A stretch of DNA of 64,000 bases from an uncultured Dorea sp. (GTDB taxonomy: Bacteria > Bacillota > Clostridia > Lachnospirales > Lachnospiraceae): positions 1-64,000 of the forward strand of contig CAJUTH010000002.1 in the NCBI GenBank assembly GCA_910589275.1, given 5' to 3'. Positions within the stretch are counted from its first letter, which is position 1. Each line of letters starts with the position of its first letter. The notes beneath the pieces are model-generated. The model did no database searches and had not been told where the DNA came from. It saw only the letters and a list, made by a program, of their open reading frames with translations. Below, piece after piece: positions 54,722-63,761 of this stretch. Made by a program: the position numbers and the translations under genes.

Positions 54722-56131
54722 ATGGGAATCAACGACATACTTACAAAGATCAACGATGTGATGTACACCTACATCCTGATTATTATGCTGGCGGCGGCAG
54801 GGATATTTTTTACGGTAAGGACCAGAATCGTCCAACTGCGTCTCTTAAAGGATGGACTGAAATCGATGATGGAGAGACCGGATGAGGTTGGGGAGGACGG
54901 AAAGAAGAAGGTATCGTCCTTTCAGGCGCTGATGATTTCAACGGCATCCCGAGTAGGAACCGGCAATATCGCCGGTATTGCGACAGCTATCGCGGCCGGG
55001 GGACCGGGAGCGGTATTCTGGATGTGGCTGATGGCGGTTCTGGGAGGAGCGTCTGCATTTATCGAGAGTACCCTTGCGCAAATCTATAAGATCAAAAAGG
55101 ACGGAGTATTTAGGGGAGGACCTTCTTATTATATGGAGAAGGCTTTGGGGAAACGATGGATGGGCGTACTGTTTTCAGTGCTTTTGATCATCTGTTTCGC
55201 ATATGGGTTCAACGGACTTCAGTCCTATAATATGTCCTCGTCTCTGCAGTACTATATTCCGAATTATGCACAGACTAAGATTCCGATGCTGGTAGGTCTG
55301 ATACTGGCGGTGCTTACAGGACTGGTTATCTGGGGCGGCGTTCACCGGATCGGGTTTATCACATCTGTAATCGTTCCGGTTATGGCATGCTTTTATATTC
55401 TGATTGGAATCATCACGATGGTTACCCATGCAAGGGAGCTCCCTAAGGTATTTGGAGTGATATTTGAGAATGCCTTTAACTTCCGGGCAATGGCGGGAGG
55501 CATGGCGGGCAGCGCCGTGGTTATTGGTATCAAGCGCGGTCTGTTTTCCAACGAGGCCGGTATGGGAAGCGCGCCCAATGCTTCGGCCTCCGCAGATGTA
55601 GACCACCCGGTAACGCAGGGGCTTGTACAGGTAATTTCCGTATTTATCGATACGCTGCTGATCTGTTCCAGCACGGCTATGATGCTTCTGGTATCCGGCG
55701 TGCAGGGAGAGAGTGGCGTGCTGGATGGGATTCCGTATGTACAGGCGGCGATTCAGGCGAACGTAGGCACCTGGGGGATCTATTTTATTACCTTTTCCAT
55801 ATTTGCCTTTGCGTTCAGCAGTCTGATCGGAAACTATTTTTATGCAGAATCGAATATCCTGTTTATTAAGGACAGCAGGCTGCTTTTAAATATGTTCCGC
55901 ATAACCTGCTGCGCGGCGGTATTTCTTGGGGCGCAGGCGGACTTTGGGATGGTGTGGAATATTGCGGATATTACAATGGGAGCCATGGCGATTGTAAATA
56001 TTATAGCGATTTTCCTGTTAAATGGAACCGCCGTCAAAGCGCTGAAGGATTATGAGAGCCAGAAAAAGGCTGGTAAAAGGCCCATATTTAAGGGAGAAAA
56101 TATCGGTGTGAAAGACACCGTGTGGAAATAA
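54722..56131 (+). CDS. Na+:alanine (glycine) symporter, AGCS family
   Basis: 469-residue inner-membrane amino-acid symporter with about 11 membrane segments. Family motifs are visible: FQALMISTASRVGTGNIAGI (about 63), GPGAVFWMWLMAVLGGASAF, FIESTLAQIYK, and AGMGSAPNASASADV (about 285). ATG 54722 with GAGGAGGAAG just upstream is chosen over ATG 54695. A promoter-like TATACT is at about 54654. It is closed by a strong hairpin that also separates it from the convergent rubredoxin gene. Confidence 0.93.
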   Translation: MGINDILTKINDVMYTYILIIMLAAAGIFFTVRTRIVQLRLLKDGLKSMMERPDEVGEDGKKKVSSFQALMISTASRVGTGNIAGIATAIAAGGPGAVFWMWLMAVLGGASAFIESTLAQIYKIKKDGVFRGGPSYYMEKALGKRWMGVLFSVLLIICFAYGFNGLQSYNMSSSLQYYIPNYAQTKIPMLVGLILAVLTGLVIWGGVHRIGFITSVIVPVMACFYILIGIITMVTHARELPKVFGVIFENAFNFRAMAGGMAGSAVVIGIKRGLFSNEAGMGSAPNASASADVDHPVTQGLVQVISVFIDTLLICSSTAMMLLVSGVQGESGVLDGIPYVQAAIQANVGTWGIYFITFSIFAFAFSSLIGNYFYAESNILFIKDSRLLLNMFRITCCAAVFLGAQADFGMVWNIADITMGAMAIVNIIAIFLLNGTAVKALKDYESQKKAGKRPIFKGENIGVKDTVWK

Positions 56132-56142
56132 AGGATAATAAT

Positions 56143-56182
56143 AAATCATCGGCAGGGGAAATGGATCCGCTGCCGATGATTT
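56143..56182. terminator. Terminator between symporter and rubredoxin genes
   Basis: AAATCATCGGCAG at 56143-56155 pairs perfectly with CTGCCGATGATTT at 56170-56182. Placed between convergent genes, it can act for both. Confidence 0.8.
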
Positions 56183-56196
56183 TATGATATTCTTTC

Positions 56197-56355
56197 TTAC
56201 ATTTCTACAAAAACTTCTTTTCCTAGTCCGCAGATGGGGCATACCCAGTCGTCGGGAATATCTTCAAAGGCGGTGCCGGGCGCGATGCCGCCGTCTGGAT
56301 CACCAATTTCCGGGTCATAGATATAGCCGCATGGTTCGCATAAATATTTTTTCAT
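56197..56355 (-). CDS. Rubredoxin
   Basis: 52 residues: MKKYLCEPCGYIYDPEIGDP at the start, then GTAFEDIPDDWVCPICG and KEVFVEM. The two C-x2-C-G knuckles bind one iron; the length and the YIYDP and DDWVCP signatures are those of classical rubredoxins. It carries single electrons in the cytoplasm, typically to peroxide or oxygen reductases in anaerobes. GGAAGGAGG lies before the ATG on the minus strand. It stands between the symporter and the sigma-54 regulator. Confidence 0.95.
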   Translation of the reverse strand: MKKYLCEPCGYIYDPEIGDPDGGIAPGTAFEDIPDDWVCPICGLGKEVFVEM

Positions 56356-56421
56356 TGCAGTCTGCCTCCTTCCATTTAACGGTAGTATATACGGTCAGGG
56401 ACAAAATCATACTTGCGGATT

Positions 56422-59247
56422 TTAAGAGGGGTCTTTTGCATCTCCGCCCGGAGCCTGCACAATGGATAAGATAATATAGCATAATTCTGCGTCGTTTACC
56501 GATACTTGAAAGGGTTCTGCCAGTATGCTGATGTGCTCTTTCAGCAGCAGAAACAGGGACTCATGCTTTTTCCTATATTCTTTTTCCCGATCGAACACCA
56601 CTGATTTGCAGCAGATACAGCGCTCCAGCATAAATCCGAGATGAAGCAGGAGCGAGAGATGCAGCGCTCTGTTCCCATTAATCTGCGGCAGGTTCAATGC
56701 AGACAAAAACTGCTCGGAATACCGGACGGAGGCAGAAGGGTTCAGATACATTACATTTTCGGAAAGGAATTTTAAGCATTCCTCCTGTACGGTTTCCGGT
56801 TGTGTGGCAGCAGGCGGCAGCGCGGCGGCCTGTTTCATGGCGCTTTCTAGAAAATCAATAAAGTATTGTTTCCCCGTGGGAGAGATCAGGGTGGAAATAT
56901 GGAAAAACGGAATATCCATAGGAACTTCCATATTGCCTACGCATGCCAGCAGCCAGAACTTGTCGCAGATTGCTTGGTATTCCGGCGAATGGTTATTTAA
57001 ATCCGACAAGGAAACAGCCAGTACCTGAATGCCAAGGAGATTGTGTTCGTGCAGTTCCTGCTCGATCATTGCCTGAAAGGCGACGCTTGTACCAAGGCCG
57101 GATGCGCACATAGTCAGAATGGCAGGCTCTTTCGCGGCAGGTTTGTTGCAGGGAAGCTCTGTGGGCTTATTTACCATATAACTGTTGTATACCGTATTAA
57201 TATTCGCGTCTCTGCTGAGCAGGGTGCGGGTAATATCCAGAGCCATCAGCGTAGTTACATTAGGAATCGCACGGACCGGGATCCCGGTTTCTAGTGTAAG
57301 CTTTTCATCAAAGGTGGTAAGAGAACCCATATCCACCAGAAGAAGCGCGCCTTTTGCAGGACTGGAAGTGATGACCTCCCGCAGGACGTTCTGGTAGGTG
57401 TCCGGAATGCTCTGCTCCAGCGGAACGTCAACTGCTTTGACAAGGGTGCATTCCATCAGCCGGTTGCAGACATTGGCGATACTGGATGCAGTGCTCGCCC
57501 CATGAGCTACGATAATAAGGCTGGGCAGTTCCTGATAGGGAACGGTGTGCATGTTGGAAAGAATCAGGGCAACCAGATATTCCTCGTCACTAGAAATCCG
57601 GATTCCGAAATGGCGTTCAAACCGGGAAATGATGATCCTCGCCGTTTCGATTTCTTTTGACGCGGTCTGTTTCAGCGTAGAAATCTCTTTTTCTGTGATA
57701 CCTTTACGCGACGCCATTCGTTCCAGAAGGAACTTGAAATGGAAGGAAAGAACCAGTATGTTTTTCTGGTTGATCTCCAGACCAAGTCCGGGGAATGTTT
57801 CCTGTGCCGCATCGGTGGCAAAATCGACGACTTCCTGTCCAACAATCTTATAAAGCTCTTCTTTGTGGAGATTCTGATTGTAATAACGTTTCAGGATATT
57901 GTCACAGTATGCCTGAATATCAGAAGACAGTTCTTCATTCATCTGCTGGCTGGAATAGCCCATGGAAGAATAGGTGTCGATCCGTTTCATAAGATCGCGG
58001 TAGGCTGCCTCATCGTAATATTTATTCGAATGGCAGGGTTTGCTGTCGGCGGAATAAATCGTATATTTGGTTTCATACCGGCTGGGGAATGACAGGGTGT
58101 TCCCGGATACGTTTGCGTAATAGTAATCCTTAATGGAAGGGGACAAAAGGTCGAAGGAAACCATAAGTTCCTCCAGGCTGCTGGTATTGTTTAGGTAAGA
58201 TCTTGCGCACAGGACTTTGATTTCAGAAGAAAGCTGCCCGATGTTTTCCGTAAAGGGATAGGCGCACAAAGCCTTTACGATCTGAGTGCTTACCACATAG
58301 GATTTCAGGGTTGCGCTGGCTTCCCGGACAAAGATATGCTCGATGATGGCGAGCTTTTCTTCGATATCCTTTTCTCGGTAGGGAGGCAGGGTAATCGTAA
58401 GGGGAATCCTTCGCATAAATGTTTTAAGAAGAACATTTCTAGGGTCCTCTGTAGTCGCACCGATAATGCGTAAGGACGCCCGGCGCATATTGGAGGATTC
58501 CCCAAGCTTCCGGTAACAGCCGGTATCCATCAGGTAAAAGAGAAGCTCCTGCCCTTCCGGAGGAAGACGATGGATTTCATCCAGAAAGAGAATGCCGCCG
58601 TTTGCCTGCTCTACTAGGCCCGGACTATCTGAAACAGCGCCGGTGAAAGCCCCTTTTACATGTCCAAAGAGATGGGACATCAGAAGCTGGGGGTTATGGT
58701 AGTAGTCGGAACAGTTAAATTCGACGAAAGGAAAGTCCTTCTTTTTCTTTTTTAAGATTTCCAGCCCATAGCTGTACATGGTGTGGGCGAACAGCGTCTT
58801 CCCGGTTCCGCTTTCTCCGATCAGGAGCGTGTGCAGTCCGTTGGGCGGATAGATAATTGCCGCTTTTGCTTTTTCTATCTGTGTTCTGAGACTGCCGCCA
58901 TGGCCGATTAGTCCGTCAAAGGCATCCGCCGCATTCCGGTTCTCAGCAGGGGAGGCAGCTTCAAAAAATTCATCTATGGTATAGGTGGATTTGAAATCGC
59001 CTTTTGAAATGTATGGACGCACCAGATCCGCAGGGAAAAAGTGGACAGGGCGGCTGTCGATCTTTATCAGCAATTTATGGGAAACAAGTTTGTTAAGGTA
59101 TGCGCTGGCATTTGCGCGGTTTATATGAAATTGCGCTTCAATATCTGAGGCGGTTATGCCACAAAGCCGGCGGTTTGCCAGCATTTCCGTTAATTTCTGT
59201 TCATCAATATTCTGCAGGATATATTCAAATATTTTAGCTTCATTCAT
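56422..59247 (-). CDS. LevR-type sigma-54-dependent PTS regulator
   Basis: 941-residue transcription activator. It has an N-terminal winged helix (about 1-75), an AAA+ sigma-54-interaction domain with Walker A GESGTGKT (144-151), GAFTGA (199-204) and Walker B FLDEI (221-225), then a PRD (about 450-560), an EIIA-mannose-like domain (about 575-690), an EIIB-galactitol-like domain with the Cys in ILTMCASGLGTSVAF, and a second PRD at the C-terminus. PTS phosphorylation of the PRD and EII-like domains should set activity by sugar flux. It follows the EIIA gene, and both are read from a sigma-54 promoter, so it is probably self-activating. Confidence 0.9.
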   Translation of the reverse strand: MNEAKIFEYILQNIDEQKLTEMLANRRLCGITASDIEAQFHINRANASAYLNKLVSHKLLIKIDSRPVHFFPADLVRPYISKGDFKSTYTIDEFFEAASPAENRNAADAFDGLIGHGGSLRTQIEKAKAAIIYPPNGLHTLLIGESGTGKTLFAHTMYSYGLEILKKKKKDFPFVEFNCSDYYHNPQLLMSHLFGHVKGAFTGAVSDSPGLVEQANGGILFLDEIHRLPPEGQELLFYLMDTGCYRKLGESSNMRRASLRIIGATTEDPRNVLLKTFMRRIPLTITLPPYREKDIEEKLAIIEHIFVREASATLKSYVVSTQIVKALCAYPFTENIGQLSSEIKVLCARSYLNNTSSLEELMVSFDLLSPSIKDYYYANVSGNTLSFPSRYETKYTIYSADSKPCHSNKYYDEAAYRDLMKRIDTYSSMGYSSQQMNEELSSDIQAYCDNILKRYYNQNLHKEELYKIVGQEVVDFATDAAQETFPGLGLEINQKNILVLSFHFKFLLERMASRKGITEKEISTLKQTASKEIETARIIISRFERHFGIRISSDEEYLVALILSNMHTVPYQELPSLIIVAHGASTASSIANVCNRLMECTLVKAVDVPLEQSIPDTYQNVLREVITSSPAKGALLLVDMGSLTTFDEKLTLETGIPVRAIPNVTTLMALDITRTLLSRDANINTVYNSYMVNKPTELPCNKPAAKEPAILTMCASGLGTSVAFQAMIEQELHEHNLLGIQVLAVSLSDLNNHSPEYQAICDKFWLLACVGNMEVPMDIPFFHISTLISPTGKQYFIDFLESAMKQAAALPPAATQPETVQEECLKFLSENVMYLNPSASVRYSEQFLSALNLPQINGNRALHLSLLLHLGFMLERCICCKSVVFDREKEYRKKHESLFLLLKEHISILAEPFQVSVNDAELCYIILSIVQAPGGDAKDPS

Positions 59248-59263
59248 ATCAATTATTAACCTT

Positions 59264-59743
59264 TCAGTCGGATAAGTGTTTTTTCAGGATCTGATGCAGT
59301 GCAGTTTTGGTTTCAGCCTGTTTGATATCTGCCATGATATCTGTGTCGGAGAACATGCCGACGATTTTCTGCAGGATGGTAAGCTGGTCGTTAGAGCCGC
59401 AGACGGCCAGCAGGAATACGATATTTACCATGACGTCCCGGACGCCGTCCCCCATTTCTTTGAAAGCGACAGGTTCGTCAAGGACAGCTACGAGTACCCG
59501 GGGTTCTAATACATAGTCGCGTTCCATTGCATGGGGAACGGCAACCTTCATAATATTAGTAGGAAGTCCGGTGGGATAGATACGTTCCCTTCGGATTACG
59601 GCGTCGGCATATCCTGGTTTTACATATCCCCTCGTCTGCAGTTCATCCGAAAGGGCGTGAAGAAGGCTTTCGGAGTCAGCCGCTTTCACATTCATAAAAA
59701 TCAAATCTTCGTCCAGTAAATCTTCAATTTTAAATTTCTCCAT
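59264..59743 (-). CDS. PTS EIIA, fructose/mannitol (galactitol) type
   Basis: 159-residue cytoplasmic phosphocarrier. The phospho-accepting His is in TGLPTNIMKVAVPHAM, and the second conserved stretch is VNIVFLLAVCGSNDQL. It passes phosphate from HPr to the EIIB encoded on the other side of the divergent promoter region. It precedes the regulator gene by 16 bases on the minus strand, so both are one unit. The regulator can sense its phosphorylation state. Confidence 0.9.
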   Translation of the reverse strand: MEKFKIEDLLDEDLIFMNVKAADSESLLHALSDELQTRGYVKPGYADAVIRRERIYPTGLPTNIMKVAVPHAMERDYVLEPRVLVAVLDEPVAFKEMGDGVRDVMVNIVFLLAVCGSNDQLTILQKIVGMFSDTDIMADIKQAETKTALHQILKKHLSD

Positions 59744-59819
59744 TGTAGTCTCCTTTTTTCTATCTTTTTGAACAGCCGTGTGCGGTACGCAGGCATGTTC
59801 CTAATTAATAAAGATAGAC

Positions 59820-59835
59820 AGCAAAAATCATGCCA
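59820..59835 (-). promoter_or_regulatory. Sigma-54 promoter of the EIIA-regulator operon
   Basis: On the minus strand TGGCATGATTTTTGCT has the -24 element TGGCAT, a 5-base spacer and the -12 element TTGCT. It lies 77 bases before the EIIA start and 20 bases from the dyad at 59855-59916. Confidence 0.82.
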
Positions 59836-59854
59836 AAAAGTGTGCGCAATTATT

Positions 59855-59916
59855 TGTACGGTTTATATGGTTGGATTAGGCTGTCCCCGGGGGCTGACGC
59901 CCAACCCAACCGTACA
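59855..59916. promoter_or_regulatory. Nested dyad between two sigma-54 promoters; likely activator site
   Basis: TGTACGGTT (59855-59863) pairs with AACCGTACA (59908-59916), and inside it GGTTGGATTAGGC (59869-59881) is an imperfect mirror of GCCCAACCCAACC (59899-59911). A GC-rich centre holds CCCCGGGGG. Activators of the LevR type bind such dyads at a distance from their promoters. The remainder of the 395-base gap 59744-60138 holds leaders only. Confidence 0.75.
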
Positions 59917-60042
59917 GGTAGCAAATTATCTATTATTATACACTAATTAAACACTATCCGGCCATGGAACTGTCTGGAAAAAATAGTGTATATCCGGTCG
60001 GAAATGCCTTGAAATGGGGAATTTTCGGGCTATACAGAAAAT

Positions 60043-60058
60043 TGGCATGTGATTTGCT
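60043..60058 (+). promoter_or_regulatory. Sigma-54 promoter of the EIIB-EIIC-aldolase-Dha operon
   Basis: TGGCATGTGATTTGCT: -24 TGGCAT, 5-base spacer, -12 TTGCT, nearly identical to the minus-strand promoter at 59820-59835. Transcription would start near 60070, about 70 bases before EIIB. Confidence 0.85.
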
Positions 60059-60138
60059 GTAATAAATAGATAACAGGACCAAACCCTTCCGGCAGGATAG
60101 TTTGGGAATCAATACATAGAAAGGAGACAAAAGAGGGT

Positions 60139-60432
60139 ATGAAAACAATTATTGTGGCATGTGGAGGCGGAATCGCAACATCAGCGACGACAGCTACCAA
60201 AATCAACGGACGGTTAGAAGATATGGGACTGTCAGGAAAGGCAAAAGCAGAGGCGGTGGATATTAAATCTTTAGATATGTTTATTAATAATGCGGATCTG
60301 TATGTTTCTGTTACGCCGATGGCTAAGGGACAGCAGGAATATCCCATTCCGACGGTAAGCGGGATTCCGTTTCTGACGGGAATCGGCGCAGATCAGGCAA
60401 TGCAGCAGATCGTTGAACTTTTAGGACTGTAA
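60139..60432 (+). CDS. PTS EIIB, galactitol type
   Basis: 97-residue cytoplasmic phosphotransfer protein. The phosphocysteine is in IIVACGGGIATSATTATKIN near the N-terminus. The rest follows the GatB-like fold (VDIKSLDMFINNADLYVSVT). It receives phosphate from the divergently encoded EIIA and passes it to the incoming sugar at EIIC. First gene of the sigma-54-driven operon; AAGGAGACAA lies before ATG 60139. Confidence 0.92.
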   Translation: MKTIIVACGGGIATSATTATKINGRLEDMGLSGKAKAEAVDIKSLDMFINNADLYVSVTPMAKGQQEYPIPTVSGIPFLTGIGADQAMQQIVELLGL

Positions 60433-60485
60433 AAACAGGATGGACTTTATAAAACAAACATAAGAAAAAGAAAGGAATAGAGAAG

Positions 60486-61856
60486 ATGGAAGCATTACAG
60501 ATTATATTTCAAAGTATTCTAGATATGGGCGCGGCGGTATTTCTGCCGATCGTTATCTTTATTATCGGCCTTGTGGTAGGCTTAAAGCCGGGGAAAGCGG
60601 TTTCAGCAGGTCTGACGCTGGGCGTTGCATTAACGGGTATTAATTTGGTTATCAGTTATATGAGCGAGACCGTAGGTGTCGCCGCGCAGAGCTTTGTAGA
60701 AAATACAGGCGTACAGCTTACCGCACTGGATATGGGGTGGGCTCCGGCGCTGGGACTGTGCTGGTCATGGAAGTATGCGTTCGTAATGTTCCCGGTTCAG
60801 ATTGGCATTAATGTGCTGATGCTGATTATGGGCCTGACAAAAACGCTGAATGTGGATATGTGGAACGTTGCTAATAAAATCTTTACCGCGTTTATTGTAT
60901 CCTCTGTTACAGGAAATTCTATCATAGGTTTTGTGGTTGCGATCGCCCAGATCGTTCTGGAGTTGAAGAATGCAGATGCGACCAAGAACCAGATTACGGA
61001 GCTGACAGGGGTTCCGGGTGTGGCGATGCCCCATCCTATGTTTTTGAGCAATATTTTCTTCTATCCATTTGCAAAGCTTTTGGACAAGATACCGTTTTTC
61101 CGGAATGAACTGAATGCACAGACCTTAAAGCAGAAGATCGGTATCTTTGGAGAAAACCATGTGCTGGGATTTATTGTGGGAACGATTGTCGGCTTAGTTG
61201 GAGGACAGGGAATCGGCGCGCTGCTGACTGGTGTTCAGGCAGGTACCGCCCTTACGCTGTTCCCAATGGTTTCCAAGCTGTTCATGACGGCGCTTACGCC
61301 GATCTCCGATGCGGCAAATGAATTTATTAAGAAGAAATTCCCGGGAAGAGAGATGGTCATTGGTCTGGACTGGCCGATTCTTGCGGGAAATCCGGAGATC
61401 TGGGTTGCAATTATCTTTACGATTCCGGTTGCTCTGATTGTAGCGATGGTTCTGCCGGGAAATACGACGCTGCCATTCGGCAACCTGATGAATGTATGCG
61501 TCTGCGCAGCCGCTTTTGTAGCATGCAAAGGCAATATGCTAAAGATGATCGTTACTTCATGGATCATGGTTCCTGTTCTTTGCTGGTCTGCGTCTGATTT
61601 TGCGCCGATGCTGACAGAACTGGCTGTATCTACGGGCTCTGCAGATATCCTTGTAGAAGGACAGCAGCTTGCATGGTGGGGAATGGATATTGCCGAGATC
61701 CGCTGGATGATCGTGGAAGTATTAAGAGGAAACGTGGTTGGCTTTGGAGTGCTGGCGGCATTTATCGCACTGGCAGTATTCTATTTCAAAGCCCAGAAGA
61801 AGGAAGAGCAGGAAGCCGCTGTGCGGATGGGCTGGACTGTGGAAGAAAAAGCATAG
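60486..61856 (+). CDS. PTS EIIC, galactitol type
   Basis: 456-residue membrane channel of a galactitol-family PTS with about 10-12 membrane segments. It has the characteristic GWAPALGLCWSWKYAFVMFP and GVAMPHPMFLSNIFFYPFAK regions. Galactitol-type EIICs also carry other polyols and ketoses (for example tetritols or tagatose). The aldolase and Dha kinase genes downstream differ from a classical galactitol operon, which has a dehydrogenase, so the substrate is probably not galactitol. Confidence 0.9.
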   Translation: MEALQIIFQSILDMGAAVFLPIVIFIIGLVVGLKPGKAVSAGLTLGVALTGINLVISYMSETVGVAAQSFVENTGVQLTALDMGWAPALGLCWSWKYAFVMFPVQIGINVLMLIMGLTKTLNVDMWNVANKIFTAFIVSSVTGNSIIGFVVAIAQIVLELKNADATKNQITELTGVPGVAMPHPMFLSNIFFYPFAKLLDKIPFFRNELNAQTLKQKIGIFGENHVLGFIVGTIVGLVGGQGIGALLTGVQAGTALTLFPMVSKLFMTALTPISDAANEFIKKKFPGREMVIGLDWPILAGNPEIWVAIIFTIPVALIVAMVLPGNTTLPFGNLMNVCVCAAAFVACKGNMLKMIVTSWIMVPVLCWSASDFAPMLTELAVSTGSADILVEGQQLAWWGMDIAEIRWMIVEVLRGNVVGFGVLAAFIALAVFYFKAQKKEEQEAAVRMGWTVEEKA

Positions 61857-61884
61857 ACAGATTGAGAAGAAAGGAAATGGCGAT

Positions 61885-62532
61885 ATGCTGGAAGAATTAA
61901 AAAAAGAAGTATTGAGAGTATCCAGACTGGCGGAAGAAACGGGGCTGTGCCATCACGGCGGCGGCAATTTCAGCCAGATCGACAGAAAGAGCGGACTGGT
62001 AGTTATTACGCCCCATGCGGAATCACGCTATAACTTTAACGCAGAGGATATGCTGGTGGTAGATCTGGATGGAAACATCGTGGAAAATAAGAAGAATTTT
62101 ACACCCAGCAGCGAGACGCCGATGCATCTGCTGATTTACAAAGAACGGCCGGATGCAGAGGCAGTCTGCCATACTCATGCGCACAATGCGGCGGCGTTTG
62201 CCTGTCTGGGAGTTCCGGTGAAACCGGTGATTTTTGAAGCAATGATGTATGGGGGATATTGTAAAGTCGTACCCTTTGAAGAGCCGGGAAGTATCGAACT
62301 TGGCCGGTCGGCGGTGGAAGGGCTGAAAGGAACTTACGCCACGATTTTAGGGAAACACGGCTTGATCTCCATCGGGGAAACTATTTATGACGCCTATCTG
62401 AAAACCGTCTATGTGGAAGATGTATGCGATGTAAATATCCGTGCGGCGTCGGTAGTGGGATATGAGAATCTGGACTGTCTTACCGACGAACAGATCGTGT
62501 ATTTCCGCGATGTGTTAGGTTTGAAAGCGTAG
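61885..62532 (+). CDS. Class II aldolase, fuculose-phosphate aldolase/AraD family
   Basis: 215-residue zinc-dependent aldolase. GGGNFSQID is the phosphate-binding loop (about residue 22), FTPSSETPMHLLIYKERPDA contains the catalytic Glu, and the Zn ligands are in AVCHTHAHNAAAFA and GKHGLISIG. ATG 61885 with AAGGAAATGG upstream is chosen; the frame can be read far into the EIIC gene but without a signal. Family members split ketose or aldose phosphates to give dihydroxyacetone phosphate or, in some cases, free dihydroxyacetone plus an aldehyde. Substrate not known. Confidence 0.88.
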   Translation: MLEELKKEVLRVSRLAEETGLCHHGGGNFSQIDRKSGLVVITPHAESRYNFNAEDMLVVDLDGNIVENKKNFTPSSETPMHLLIYKERPDAEAVCHTHAHNAAAFACLGVPVKPVIFEAMMYGGYCKVVPFEEPGSIELGRSAVEGLKGTYATILGKHGLISIGETIYDAYLKTVYVEDVCDVNIRAASVVGYENLDCLTDEQIVYFRDVLGLKA

Positions 62533-62556
62533 AATGGCAGAAAAGGGGGCAGAGGC

Positions 62557-62790
62557 ATGAAACTGAAATCGATCATGTGGTATCTGGGACTGATTGCAGC
62601 GGTGGCGCTGCTGGTAGTGGGATTTTTTTCGAAAAGCTGGCTGTTTAGTCTGGCGGGATTTGCGGCTGCCCTGATTCTCCGTACAGCCAATCAATACATC
62701 CCCCTGCCGAAGATCTATCAGGAGCTGGGGGTTGATAACAGGATATTTGAAGGAAGGGCAAAGCAGAAAGATGAAGAAGATAATCAATGA
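62557..62790 (+). CDS. Small two-helix membrane protein of the PTS operon
   Basis: 77 residues with two hydrophobic segments (about 7-24, then 28-42) and a charged C-terminal end. The start is ATG 62557, 24 bases after the aldolase stop. It overlaps the dhaK start by 20 bases. I do not recognise a family. Its constant spacing in a packed operon argues for a real gene, possibly an accessory protein of the EIIC channel; that role is inference. Confidence 0.65.
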   Translation: MKLKSIMWYLGLIAAVALLVVGFFSKSWLFSLAGFAAALILRTANQYIPLPKIYQELGVDNRIFEGRAKQKDEEDNQ

Positions 62791-63757
62791 TCCGGGGCAG
62801 GTGGTAAGCGATATGCTTGCCGGGATGGAAGCAGTAAATCCTGAAATCTGCTATGACAAGGAAAACGAAGTGATTTACCGCCGGAAAAAAACAGAGAAAG
62901 TGGGGATTGTCTCCGGAGGAGGCAGCGGCCATGAACCGGCCCATGCCGGGTATGTTGGGATGGGAATGCTTGACGCGGCAGTGGCCGGAAATGTGTTTGC
63001 ATCACCGGATCCGGCAAGGATACTGAATGGAATTGAACATGCTGACAGCGGCCGGGGCGTGCTTTTAGTCATCAAGAATTATTCCGGCGATATTATGAAT
63101 TTTGAAATGGCGGCGGATCTGGCGGCCGATATGGATATTCCGGTCAAAAGCGTGATTGTCAGGGACGACGTTGCGGTAAAGGAAAGCACCTATTCCACCG
63201 GAAGACGCGGCATTGCTGGAACCATATTCGTACATAAGATAGCCGGGGCAAAGGCGGAGAACGGCGGAACCTTAGAGGAAGTGGCAGAATTGGCACAGAA
63301 GACGGCGGATAATGTGAGGTCTTTTGGCGTATCCCTGTCAAGCTGTATTCTGCCGGGAGTAGGAACGCCGGGATTTGTCATCGGAGAAGGACAGATGGAG
63401 CTTGGCATGGGAATCCATGGAGAGCCGGGCATTGAGCAGACGTCGATGAAATCCGCGGCTGAAATCGCAGAAATCATGGTAGAGAAAATAACGGCAGATC
63501 TGGATTATTCCGGCAGAGAGGCGGCAGTCATTGTAAACGGACTTGGCGGAACACCGTTCATGGAGCTGTATATTCTGGCGGGAGAAATCGATAAACGGAT
63601 ACGCGCGAAACATATTACGCCGGTGAAGTATCTGGTTGGGAATTACATGACCTCTCTGGAAATGGCAGGAGCTTCGATGTCGATGCTCCGTCTGGATGAA
63701 GAGATGAAACAGTATCTGGTGTCGCCCTGCAATACAATGGCATGGAAGGAAGGATAA
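62771..63757 (+). CDS. dhaK: Dihydroxyacetone kinase, DhaK subunit
   Basis: 328-residue substrate-binding subunit. SGGGSGHEPAHAGYVGMGML (about 47-66) binds the substrate, and the His in LGMGIHGEPGIEQ (about 219) forms the covalent hemiaminal with dihydroxyacetone or a similar ketose. GVGTPGFVIGEGQMELG precedes it. ATG 62771 with GGAAGGG 9-10 bases upstream is chosen over ATG 62732; it overlaps the small membrane gene. It works with DhaL (next gene). Close relatives also phosphorylate four-carbon ketoses such as erythrulose. Confidence 0.9.
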   Translation: MKKIINDPGQVVSDMLAGMEAVNPEICYDKENEVIYRRKKTEKVGIVSGGGSGHEPAHAGYVGMGMLDAAVAGNVFASPDPARILNGIEHADSGRGVLLVIKNYSGDIMNFEMAADLAADMDIPVKSVIVRDDVAVKESTYSTGRRGIAGTIFVHKIAGAKAENGGTLEEVAELAQKTADNVRSFGVSLSSCILPGVGTPGFVIGEGQMELGMGIHGEPGIEQTSMKSAAEIAEIMVEKITADLDYSGREAAVIVNGLGGTPFMELYILAGEIDKRIRAKHITPVKYLVGNYMTSLEMAGASMSMLRLDEEMKQYLVSPCNTMAWKEG

Positions 63758-63761
63758 AGTA

